Assembly (NCBI RefSeq): GCF_002563895.1
Contig: NZ_PDJB01000001.1
Span: 6,121,501-6,185,500 of the forward strand
Length of the DNA stretch: 64,000 nucleotides
Direction: 5' to 3'
Source: Pseudomonas lurida
GTDB taxonomy: Bacteria > Pseudomonadota > Gammaproteobacteria > Pseudomonadales > Pseudomonadaceae
Below are positions 47,016 through 54,672 of this stretch, piece by piece. Below the pieces are notes generated by a model, which saw only the letters and a program-made list of their open reading frames with translations, had not been told where the DNA came from and did no database searches. The position numbers were made by a program, and so were the translations under genes. Each line of letters begins with the position of its first letter. The stretch's first letter is position 1.

Positions 47016-48338
47016 TTGAACCAAAACTGGCATGGCACCCTGATCCGCCACATGCTTTTGCTGATCACCGGCTGCCTGTTGGTGGGCCTGGTCAGTGGTT
47101 ATTACGGCTGGAGCCTGGCAGCCGGCATTGCCTTGTACCTGGGCTGGACCCTCAAGCAACTGCTGCGCCTGCATGAATGGCTACGCCAGCACAAACCCGA
47201 CGAAGCACCTCCCGACGGCTATGGCCTGTGGGGCGAGGTGTTCGACAGCATCTACCACCTGCAGCGCCGCGACCAGCGGGTGCGCGGGCGCCTGCAAGCC
47301 GTTATCGACCGGGTGCAGGAGTCTACCGCCGCGCTGAAGGATGCGGTGATCATGCTCGACAGCGACGGCAACCTGGAATGGTGGAACCGCGCCGCCGAGA
47401 CCCTCCTGGGCCTCAAGACACCCCAGGACAGCGGCCAGCCGGTGACCAACCTGGTGCGCCACCCGCGCTTCAAAGAGTACTTCGAGCAGGAGAGCTACGA
47501 AGAAGCCCTGGAAATCCCCTCGCCCACCAATGACCGCGTACGCATCCAGCTGTACCTGACACGCTACGGCAACAACGAACACCTGATGCTGGTACGCGAC
47601 GTCACCCGCATCCACCAGCTGGAACAGATGCGCAAAGACTTCGTCGCCAACGTCTCCCATGAGTTGCGCACACCGCTGACGGTGATCTGCGGCTACCTGG
47701 AGACGCTGCTGGACAATGTCGACGAGATCAACCCGCGCTGGAGCCGTGCCCTGCAGCAAATGCAGCAGCAAGGTTCACGCATGCAGACACTGCTCAACGA
47801 CCTGCTGTTGCTGGCCAAGCTGGAGGCAACCGACTACCCCTCGGACAACCACCCAGTGGCGGTGCAGGGCCTGTTGCAGACCATCAAGAACGACGCCCTG
47901 GCCCTTTCCGGCCAACGCGAGCAGCAGATCACCCTGGAAGCCGACCCGACTGTCCTGCTCAAAGGCAGCGAAGGTGAGTTGCGCAGTGCGTTTTCCAACC
48001 TGGTGTTCAACGCCGTGAAGTACACCCAGGACAAAGGCAATATCCGCATTCGCTGGTGGGCCGACGCACAGGGCGCACACTTGAGCGTGCAGGACTCCGG
48101 CATCGGCATCGACGCCAAGCACCTGCCGCGCCTGACCGAGCGGTTCTACCGCGTCGACTCCAGCCGCAACTCCAACACCGGCGGCACCGGACTCGGCCTG
48201 GCGATCGTCAAGCACGTGCTGCTGCGCCACCGTGCGCGCCTGGAAATCAGCAGCGTGCTGGGCCATGGCAGTACGTTCACCTGCCATTTTCCGCCGACTC
48301 AGGTGACCCGTTCGCGGGGGGTTGGCAATGATGAATAA
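47016..48338 (+). CDS. phoR: PhoR, phosphate-sensing histidine kinase
   Basis: 440 residues. Two N-terminal membrane helices (about 11-30 and 33-47), a PAS domain (about 105-195) and a HisKA helix with His215 in NVSHELRTP. The HATPase domain has NLVFNAVKYT (N box), DSGIGID (G1) and GTGLGLAIVKH (G2). It phosphorylates PhoB when PstSCAB-PhoU signals low phosphate. Start is TTG at 47016 with AAGGA about 9 nt upstream; no better ATG gives the conserved N-terminal helix. Confidence 0.95.
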   Translation: MNQNWHGTLIRHMLLLITGCLLVGLVSGYYGWSLAAGIALYLGWTLKQLLRLHEWLRQHKPDEAPPDGYGLWGEVFDSIYHLQRRDQRVRGRLQAVIDRVQESTAALKDAVIMLDSDGNLEWWNRAAETLLGLKTPQDSGQPVTNLVRHPRFKEYFEQESYEEALEIPSPTNDRVRIQLYLTRYGNNEHLMLVRDVTRIHQLEQMRKDFVANVSHELRTPLTVICGYLETLLDNVDEINPRWSRALQQMQQQGSRMQTLLNDLLLLAKLEATDYPSDNHPVAVQGLLQTIKNDALALSGQREQQITLEADPTVLLKGSEGELRSAFSNLVFNAVKYTQDKGNIRIRWWADAQGAHLSVQDSGIGIDAKHLPRLTERFYRVDSSRNSNTGGTGLGLAIVKHVLLRHRARLEISSVLGHGSTFTCHFPPTQVTRSRGVGNDE

Positions 48339-48360
48339 GCTCAAATGACAACGATCTACC

Positions 48361-48449
48361 GTGGGAGCTGGCTTGCCTGCGATAGCGTCGGCACAGCCAA
48401 TAGAAATGCCGCCTGACACTCCGCTATCGCAGGCAAGCCAGCTCCCACA
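48361..48449. repeat. REPIN after phoR
   Basis: GTGGGAGCTGGCTTGCCTGC and GCAGGCAAGCCAGCTCCCAC form exact inverted arms (plus GATAGCG / CGCTATC inside) around a 35-bp middle. It lies between phoR and the CNNM gene, both rightward. Confidence 0.9.
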
Positions 48450-48597
48450 CAGGTTCAGCGACACGCTTCTTCAAGTCCCGCCCGGCAGTGGGCACTAGGC
48501 AAGCGCCCGATCAGCCGCTACATTGGCCGACTTGCGCCTGCTTTTCAGGCCTACCTGCCACCTCTTATTGAACATACGGAACCTGCAAAACCCCATC

Positions 48598-49938
48598 ATG
48601 GACCCTTCCCCTGGTATCACCTTCGCGACACTCTTCGCCGACTTCGGCATGATTCTTTTTGCACTGATCCTGGTACTGCTCAACGGTTTCTTCGTTGCGG
48701 CGGAATTTGCCATGGTCAAACTGCGCGCCACCCGTGTCGAGGCCATCGCCCACAAGAACGGCTGGCGCGGGCAGATCCTGCGCACCGTGCACAGCCAGCT
48801 CGACGCCTACCTGTCGGCCTGCCAGCTGGGCATCACCCTCGCCTCCCTGGGCCTGGGCTGGGTCGGTGAGCCGGCCTTTGCGCATATCCTCGAGCCGCTG
48901 CTGGGCGCCGTGGGTGTCGAGTCGCCGGAAGTGATCAAGGGCGTGTCGTTCTTTGCCGCCTTTTTCGTGATTTCCTACCTGCACATCGTGGTCGGTGAGC
49001 TGGCGCCCAAGTCATGGGCGATTCGCAAGCCCGAGCTGCTGTCGCTGTGGACGGCGGTCCCGCTGTACCTGTTCTACTGGGCCATGTACCCGGCGATCTA
49101 CCTGCTCAACGCCAGCGCCAACGCCATCCTGCGCATCGCCGGGCAAGGCGAGCCTGGCCCGCACCATGAGCATCATTACAGCCGCGAAGAACTCAAGCTG
49201 ATCCTGCACTCCAGCCGTGGCCAGGACCCCAGCGACCAAGGCATGCGTGTACTGGCTTCCGCCGTGGAAATGGGCGAGCTGGAAGTAGTGGACTGGGCCA
49301 ACTCCCGGGAAGACCTGGTCACCCTGGACTTCAATGCCCCGCTCAAGGAAATCCTCGCGCTGTTCCGTCGTCACAAATTCAGCCGCTACCCGGTGTATGA
49401 CGCGGTGCGCAATGAGTTCGTGGGCCTGTTGCACATCAAGGACCTGCTACTGGAACTGGCAGCCCTGGACCACATTCCCGAGTCGTTCAACCTGGCTGAG
49501 CTGACTCGCCCGCTGGAGCGTGTATCGCGGCACATGCCGCTGTCGCAATTGCTGGAGCAGTTCCGCAAGGGCGGCGCGCATTTCGCCCTGGTGGAGGAAG
49601 CCGACGGCAAGATCATCGGCTACCTCACCATGGAAGACGTGCTGGAAGTGCTGGTGGGTGATATCCAGGACGAACACCGCAAGGCCGAACGCGGCATCCT
49701 GGCCTATCAGCCAGGCAAGCTGCTGGTGCGTGGCGACACCCCGCTGTTCAAGGTGGAGCGCCTGCTGGGCGTGGACCTGGACCACATCGAAGCCGAAACC
49801 CTGGCAGGCCTGATCTACGACACCCTCAAGCGCGTGCCGGAAGAGGAAGAAGTGCTGGAAGTCGAAGGTTTGCGGATCATCATCAAGAAGATGAAAGGGC
49901 CGAAGATCGTATTGGCCAAGGTCCTGCTGCTGGATTGA
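48598..49938 (+). CDS. CNNM/CBS-domain membrane protein (hemolysin C/CorB-like)
   Basis: 446 residues. An N-terminal DUF21/CNNM region has about four helices with LNGFFVAAEFAMVKLRATRV. A CBS pair (about 225-345) has FSRYPVYDAVRNEFVGLLHIKDLL and GYLTMEDVLEVLVGDIQDEH. The C-terminal CorC_HlyC domain includes DLDHIEAETLAGLIYDTLKRVPEE. Such proteins are implicated in Mg/Co transport or resistance; the label hemolysin is historical. ATG at 48598 is preferred to an upstream in-frame ATG in the non-coding leader. Confidence 0.88.
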   Translation: MDPSPGITFATLFADFGMILFALILVLLNGFFVAAEFAMVKLRATRVEAIAHKNGWRGQILRTVHSQLDAYLSACQLGITLASLGLGWVGEPAFAHILEPLLGAVGVESPEVIKGVSFFAAFFVISYLHIVVGELAPKSWAIRKPELLSLWTAVPLYLFYWAMYPAIYLLNASANAILRIAGQGEPGPHHEHHYSREELKLILHSSRGQDPSDQGMRVLASAVEMGELEVVDWANSREDLVTLDFNAPLKEILALFRRHKFSRYPVYDAVRNEFVGLLHIKDLLLELAALDHIPESFNLAELTRPLERVSRHMPLSQLLEQFRKGGAHFALVEEADGKIIGYLTMEDVLEVLVGDIQDEHRKAERGILAYQPGKLLVRGDTPLFKVERLLGVDLDHIEAETLAGLIYDTLKRVPEEEEVLEVEGLRIIIKKMKGPKIVLAKVLLLD

Positions 49939-49943
49939 TCGTC

Positions 49944-49968
49944 AATTGCCCAATGCAACATTGGGCAA
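49944..49968. terminator. perfect palindrome after the CNNM gene
   Basis: ATTGCCCAATG-CAA-CATTGGGCAAT, an 11-bp perfect stem 6 bp past the stop codon. No T-tract follows on either strand, so it could be a 3' stabiliser rather than a classical terminator. Confidence 0.5.
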
Positions 49969-50030
49969 TGCGCCGACCGGCGGGTTGAACTCATCCGAGA
50001 TCGGCGTCACTGCGTAGAGGGTCATGGCGT

Positions 50031-50061
50031 TAGCCTGCCGGGATCATTGAACGGCAGGCTA
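50031..50061. repeat. hairpin TAGCCTGCCG/CGGCAGGCTA
   Basis: A perfect 10-bp inverted repeat with an 11-nt loop, about 60 bp after the end of the response-regulator gene (minus strand). It may mark the 3' end of that transcript; there is no T-run. Confidence 0.45.
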
Positions 50062-50121
50062 GCAAGGGATCATGACAACGGTGGATGCCGCTCCCACGCT
50101 GGATAGATTTCGCCCTACAGA

Positions 50122-51030
50122 TCAAGCACCCGGTACAAAATGCTTCTGCGCCGTACCCCGTGCGATCAGGCGGGAGATGTAATCGAGCTTCTGCGCGTCC
50201 TGGTCGATAAACCGGAAGGTCAGCTGCAACCAATCGCTGTCAGGCTTGGGTTCGAAGGCGACGATGGCGTGCAGGTAGCCGTTGAGACGTGCCACTTCGG
50301 CGTTGTCACCTTGCTCCAGGTCGAGCACGGCGCTTTCCAGTACCTGAGGCAGGACTTCGCCGCGACGCACCACCAACAGCGCTTCCTTGATGCTCAGCGC
50401 CTTGATCACACACTGCTGGGTACCGCTGGACAGGCGCAGTTGGCCCTGGCCACGACCGCCGGCCGGCGCGGCCGTAGCGGGAGCTTGCACCGGTGGGCTG
50501 TTGAGCAAGCCTTTGCTAGGCGCTGGTGCGGCGGCAACCGGCGCTGCACGCACGGCTTCGGGCTTGCCGCCGGTCAGGGCACTGAGGGAGTCGTTGCCAA
50601 AAGCCGAGTTCATCTTGGTTGGCGCGCTGGCGATGAGGGCGTCGAGGCGGCCGATCTTGTGCAGGGCCTGCTTGACCTTGTTCAGCAACTGCTCGTTGGT
50701 GAACGGCTTGCTGACGTAGCCGGAAACACCGGCCTGGATCGCCTGGACCACGTTCTCCTTGTCGCCACGGCTGGTCACCATCACGAATGGCATGGCTTTG
50801 AGATGCGCCTGTTCGCGACACCAGGTCAACAGTTCCAGCCCGGACATCTCCGGCATTTCCCAGTCGCACAGCACCAGGTCGAACGTCTCGCGCATCAGGA
50901 TGGCCTGGGCCTTTTTGCCGTTCACCGCATCTTCGATCTTGATGCCTGGGAAGTAGTTGCGCAGGCACTTCTTCACCAAGTCGCGGATAAACGAGGCGTC
51001 ATCCACCACCAACACACTGACTTTACTCAT
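50122..51030 (-). CDS. response regulator with C-terminal PilZ-like domain
   Basis: 302 residues. The receiver domain (1-125) has DD at 10-11, phospho-acceptor Asp56 in LVLCDWEMPEMSG, and Lys in YVSKPFTNEQL. A Pro/Ala-rich linker (about 150-195) leads to a C-terminal domain with beta-strand-rich QLRLSSGTQQCVIKALSIKEALLVVR and an RLIARGTAQKHF helix, which resembles PilZ-type modules. There is no DNA-binding domain. The partner kinase is not in the window. It is located between phoBR and phoU-pst, as in other pseudomonads. Confidence 0.8.
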   Translation of the reverse strand: MSKVSVLVVDDASFIRDLVKKCLRNYFPGIKIEDAVNGKKAQAILMRETFDLVLCDWEMPEMSGLELLTWCREQAHLKAMPFVMVTSRGDKENVVQAIQAGVSGYVSKPFTNEQLLNKVKQALHKIGRLDALIASAPTKMNSAFGNDSLSALTGGKPEAVRAAPVAAAPAPSKGLLNSPPVQAPATAAPAGGRGQGQLRLSSGTQQCVIKALSIKEALLVVRRGEVLPQVLESAVLDLEQGDNAEVARLNGYLHAIVAFEPKPDSDWLQLTFRFIDQDAQKLDYISRLIARGTAQKHFVPGA

Positions 51031-51149
51031 CGACCCTATATCCTATAAAAACCGCGGCACGCAGAACGCCTGACTGATGGCATTTTGCCAAAACTCTGTA
51101 GTCACGGCGGGACTTTCTTTCGCCCGGCATGTAATAAATTCAGCAACCA

Positions 51150-51182
51150 CAAACAAAAACGCCCGGCCAAAGGCCGGGCGTT
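51150..51182 (-). terminator. rho-independent terminator of phoU
   Basis: On the minus strand AACGCCCGGCC-TTT-GGCCGGGCGTT is followed by TTTGTTT. The 11-bp GC-rich stem starts 17 bp after the phoU stop. It ends the pst-phoU transcript. Confidence 0.93.
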
Positions 51183-51198
51183 AATTTCTCGGGCAACC

Positions 51199-51960
51199 TT
51201 ACTTATCGTCCGTTTCGCCCGGAACATTAGGGATTAGATCGGCCGAACCTTCAACTTCGGCCTTCATGCGCTTGAGGCCCATGTGCCGTACGTCGGTCCC
51301 GCGCACCAGGTAAATCACCAGTTCCGAGATATTGCGCGCGTGGTCGCCGATGCGCTCCAGCGAACGCAGTACCCAGATAATGCTCAAGACCCGCGAGATA
51401 GAGCGTGGGTCTTCCATCATGTAGGTCGCAAGCTCACGCAGCGCGGTTTTGTATTCGCGGTCGATGATCTTGTCGTACTGGGCCACCGACAGCGCAAGTT
51501 CAGCGTCGAAGCGCGCAAATGCGTCGAGAGCGTCGCGCACCATGTTGCGCACCTGGTCGCCAATGTGGCGCACTTCCACGTAGCCACGCGGCGCTTCGCC
51601 TTCTTCGCACAACTGGATGGCGCGACGGGCGATTTTGGTCGCTTCGTCGCCGATGCGCTCCAGGTCGATCACCGACTTGGAAATGCTGATGATCAGACGC
51701 AGGTCGGACGCTGCCGGCTGGCGACGGGCAAGAATGCGCAGGCATTCTTCGTCGATGTTGCGTTCCATCTGGTTGATCTGGTCGTCGATCTCGCGCACTT
51801 GCTGGGCCAGGCCCGAGTCAGCCTCGATCAGCGCGGTGACGGCGTCGTTGACTTGCTTCTCCACCAGCCCGCCCATTGCCAGGAGGTGGCTGCGCACTTC
51901 CTCCAGCTCGGCGTTGAACTGCGCGGAGATGTGATGGGTTAAGCCTTCCTTCGAAATCAT
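51199..51960 (-). CDS. phoU: PhoU, negative regulator of the phosphate response
   Basis: 253 residues, two PhoU three-helix-bundle repeats with the metal-binding E/D motifs DLERIGDEATKIA and SLERIGDHARNIS. PhoU couples PstSCAB to PhoR and represses the Pho regulon at high phosphate. ATG at 51960 gives MISKEGLTHHISAQF; the frame continues upstream only into a repeat. It follows pstB by 111 bp. Confidence 0.96.
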   Translation of the reverse strand: MISKEGLTHHISAQFNAELEEVRSHLLAMGGLVEKQVNDAVTALIEADSGLAQQVREIDDQINQMERNIDEECLRILARRQPAASDLRLIISISKSVIDLERIGDEATKIARRAIQLCEEGEAPRGYVEVRHIGDQVRNMVRDALDAFARFDAELALSVAQYDKIIDREYKTALRELATYMMEDPRSISRVLSIIWVLRSLERIGDHARNISELVIYLVRGTDVRHMGLKRMKAEVEGSADLIPNVPGETDDK

Positions 51961-51966
51961 GGTTTT

Positions 51967-52015
51967 GCTCCGCAAAAGCTGTAAGCCGCAAGCTACAAGC
52001 TGCAAGCTGATGTGT
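51967..52015. repeat. AAGCTACAAGCTGCAAGC-type repeat before phoU
   Basis: Tandem variants of AGC(T)GTAAGC, CCGCAAGCTACAAGCTGCAA and GCTGATG. They belong to the same family as the phoB-phoR spacer repeat. Confidence 0.5.
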
Positions 52016-52071
52016 GTCGTTGATCAAACTGCTTTTACTTGCCGCTGGAAACGCGCGGCTTGCAGCAGGGG

Positions 52072-52905
52072 CTAGCCGTACCGGCCCGTAATGTAGTCTT
52101 CGGTCTGCTTCTTCGCCGGGTTGGTAAACAGGGTATCGGTGTCGCCGAATTCCACCAGCTTGCCCATGTACATGAACGCGGTGTAGTCGGAAACCCGCGC
52201 CGCCTGCTGCATGTTGTGGGTCACGATGACGATGGTGAACTTGGACTTGAGCTCGTAGATCAGCTCTTCGACTTTCAGCGTCGAGATCGGGTCGAGTGCC
52301 GAGCAGGGTTCATCGAGCAGCAGCACTTCCGGCTCCACGGCGATGGTCCGTGCGATCACCAGACGTTGCTGCTGGCCACCGGACAGGCCGAGGGCCGATT
52401 CGTGCAGGCGGTCCTTGACTTCATCCCACAGCGCCGCCCCCTTGAGGGCCCACTCGACGGCTTCGTCGAGGATGCGCTTCTTGTTGATACCCTGGATGCG
52501 CAGACCGTAGACCACGTTTTCGTAGATGGTCTTGGGGAACGGGTTGGGCTTCTGGAACACCATGCCCACTCGACGACGCAGCTCGGCCACGTCTTCGCCC
52601 TTGCGGTAGATGTTGGTGCCGTAGAGGTTGATGGCACCGTCTACGCGGCAGCCGTCCACCAGGTCGTTCATGCGGTTGAAGGTACGCAGCAGCGTGGACT
52701 TGCCGCAGCCCGACGGGCCGATAAAGGCGGTCACGCGCTGCTTGGGGATGTTCATGCTGACGTCGAACAGCGCCTGCTTTTCACCGTAGTACAGGCTCAG
52801 GCCAGGCACTTCGATGGCCACCGTTTCCTGGGCCAGGCTCAGGCTCTGCTTGTCGCGACCCAGGGCAGACATGTTGATGCCGTGGGAATGAGTGTCGTGT
52901 TGCAT
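52072..52905 (-). CDS. pstB: PstB, phosphate ABC transporter ATPase
   Basis: A 277-residue ABC ATPase with Walker [10 protein letters not shown], signature LSGGQQQRL, Walker [13 protein letters not shown] and the switch His in [11 protein letters not shown]. The family-specific [15 protein letters not shown] is present. It energises high-affinity phosphate uptake. It has an N-terminal extension of about 25 residues relative to the enteric protein. Confidence 0.97.
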   Translation of the reverse strand: MQHDTHSHGINMSALGRDKQSLSLAQETVAIEVPGLSLYYGEKQALFDVSMNIPKQRVTAFIGPSGCGKSTLLRTFNRMNDLVDGCRVDGAINLYGTNIYRKGEDVAELRRRVGMVFQKPNPFPKTIYENVVYGLRIQGINKKRILDEAVEWALKGAALWDEVKDRLHESALGLSGGQQQRLVIARTIAVEPEVLLLDEPCSALDPISTLKVEELIYELKSKFTIVIVTHNMQQAARVSDYTAFMYMGKLVEFGDTDTLFTNPAKKQTEDYITGRYG

Positions 52906-52986
52906 GGGATGCTCCCTGTGCTACCAATTCGTTGTGTTGAACCGCCTGTGGCGGCCTACTCAAATGCTGTGTCTGGCGCGGCCCGC

Positions 52987-54657
52987 TTAGCTGTCCAACG
53001 CTTTGTATTTTTCGCGCAGGTGGTTACGAATCCACACCGCCGACAAGTTGAGCGTGGCGATCACCAGCACCAGCAACAAGGCGGTGGCATACACCAGCGG
53101 CCGTGCGGCTTCGACGTTGGGGCTTTGGAAGCCGACGTCATAGATATGGAAGCCCAGGTGCATGATTTTCTGGTCCAGGTGCAGGTACGGGTAGTTGCCG
53201 TCCAGCGGCAGCGACGGTGCCAGTTTCACCACGCCTACCAGCATCAGTGGCGCCACTTCACCGGCCGCGCGGGCTACGGCGAGGATCATGCCGGTCATCA
53301 TCGCCGGGCTGGCCATCGGCAGCACGATCTTCCACAGCGTTTCCGCCTTGGTCGCGCCGAGTGCCAGGGAGCCTTCACGCACGGTCCGAGGAATCCGCGC
53401 CAGGCCTTCTTCCGTGGCCACGATCACCACCGGCACCGCCAACAGCGCCAGGGTCAATGAGGCCCACAGCAGGCCCGGAGTACCGAAGGTCGGGGCCGGC
53501 AGGGCCTCGGCGAAGAACAGGCGGTCAACCGAGCCACCCAATACATAGACGAAGAAGCCCAGGCCGAACACGCCGTAGACGATGGCCGGTACGCCCGCCA
53601 GGTTGTTCACGGCGATGCGGATGATCCGCGTCAGGGTGTTCTGCTTGGCGTATTCACGCAGGTACACCGCCGCCAGCACGCCGAACGGGGTGACGATCAT
53701 CGCCATGATCAGGGTCATCATCACGGTGCCGAAGATGGCCGGGAAGATCCCGCCTTCGGTGTTGGCTTCCCGTGGGTCATCACTGAGGAATTCCCAGACC
53801 TTGCTGAAGTAGAAACCGACCTTGGTCATCGTGCCCATGGCGTTCGGCTGGTAGGCGTGCACCACTTTGCCGATGCCGATTTCGACTTCCTTGCCGTTGC
53901 CGTCACGGGCGGTCAGGGAGTCGCGGTTGAACTGGGCATGCAGGTCGGCCAGGCGCGCCTCGATGTCCTGGTAGCGGGCATTCAGCTCGGCGCGGTCGGC
54001 GTCCATGTCGGCTTGGGCGGCGGCGTCGAGCTTGCCTTCCAGCTCCAGTTTGCGACCGTGCAGGCGGATGCGCTCCAGCCCGGCGTTGATCGCGCCGATG
54101 TCGGATTTTTCCAGGGTCTTGAGCTGGGCGGCGAGCTTGTTGACGCGATCGACGCGTGCCTGCAGCTCCGGCCACGCGGCGTCGCCTTCAGCGATGACCT
54201 TGCCATCCTGCTTGACGTTGACCAGGGTGCCGTAGAAGTTGCCCCACTCACGACGCTCGATGGTCATCAGGTTCGCGGGCGTGGTCTGGTCCTTGAGCCA
54301 CTCGCCGACGATCCAGGTGAAGTCGTTGCCGTTCAAGTCGCGGTTGCCAACCTTGATCAGCTCGCGGGTCATGAACTCCGGGCCCGCATCGGGCACCGGC
54401 AGGCCAGCGCTTTTCAGGCGCTCGCGAGGTACTTCTTCTTTCTGCACCACTTCGCCGATGACGATGTGGTTTTCCTGGCCCGGTACGTTGTAGTTGGCCT
54501 GGATCAGGTCAGCTGGCCAGAAGTGGCCCAAGCCACGCACTGCAATCACGGCCAGCAAGCCAATGGTCATGATGACCGCGATGGACACCGCGCCACCGCT
54601 GATCCAGACACCAGGGGCGCCGCTCTTGAACCATCCATTCAGGGAGTTCTGTTTCAC
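52987..54657 (-). CDS. pstA: PstA, phosphate ABC transporter permease, extended form
   Basis: 556 residues, much longer than the roughly 300 of enteric PstA. An N-terminal membrane helix is followed by a periplasmic insertion (about 60-270), rich in charged helices with AQLKTLEKSDIGAINAGLER and ADRAELNARYQDIEARLADL. The permease core of several helices follows with the EAA-type loop REGSLALGATKAETLWKIVL. Works with PstC and PstB. It starts 15 bp after pstC. Confidence 0.94.
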   Translation of the reverse strand: MKQNSLNGWFKSGAPGVWISGGAVSIAVIMTIGLLAVIAVRGLGHFWPADLIQANYNVPGQENHIVIGEVVQKEEVPRERLKSAGLPVPDAGPEFMTRELIKVGNRDLNGNDFTWIVGEWLKDQTTPANLMTIERREWGNFYGTLVNVKQDGKVIAEGDAAWPELQARVDRVNKLAAQLKTLEKSDIGAINAGLERIRLHGRKLELEGKLDAAAQADMDADRAELNARYQDIEARLADLHAQFNRDSLTARDGNGKEVEIGIGKVVHAYQPNAMGTMTKVGFYFSKVWEFLSDDPREANTEGGIFPAIFGTVMMTLIMAMIVTPFGVLAAVYLREYAKQNTLTRIIRIAVNNLAGVPAIVYGVFGLGFFVYVLGGSVDRLFFAEALPAPTFGTPGLLWASLTLALLAVPVVIVATEEGLARIPRTVREGSLALGATKAETLWKIVLPMASPAMMTGMILAVARAAGEVAPLMLVGVVKLAPSLPLDGNYPYLHLDQKIMHLGFHIYDVGFQSPNVEAARPLVYATALLLVLVIATLNLSAVWIRNHLREKYKALDS

Positions 54658-54672
54658 AGACTTCTACCTTTC

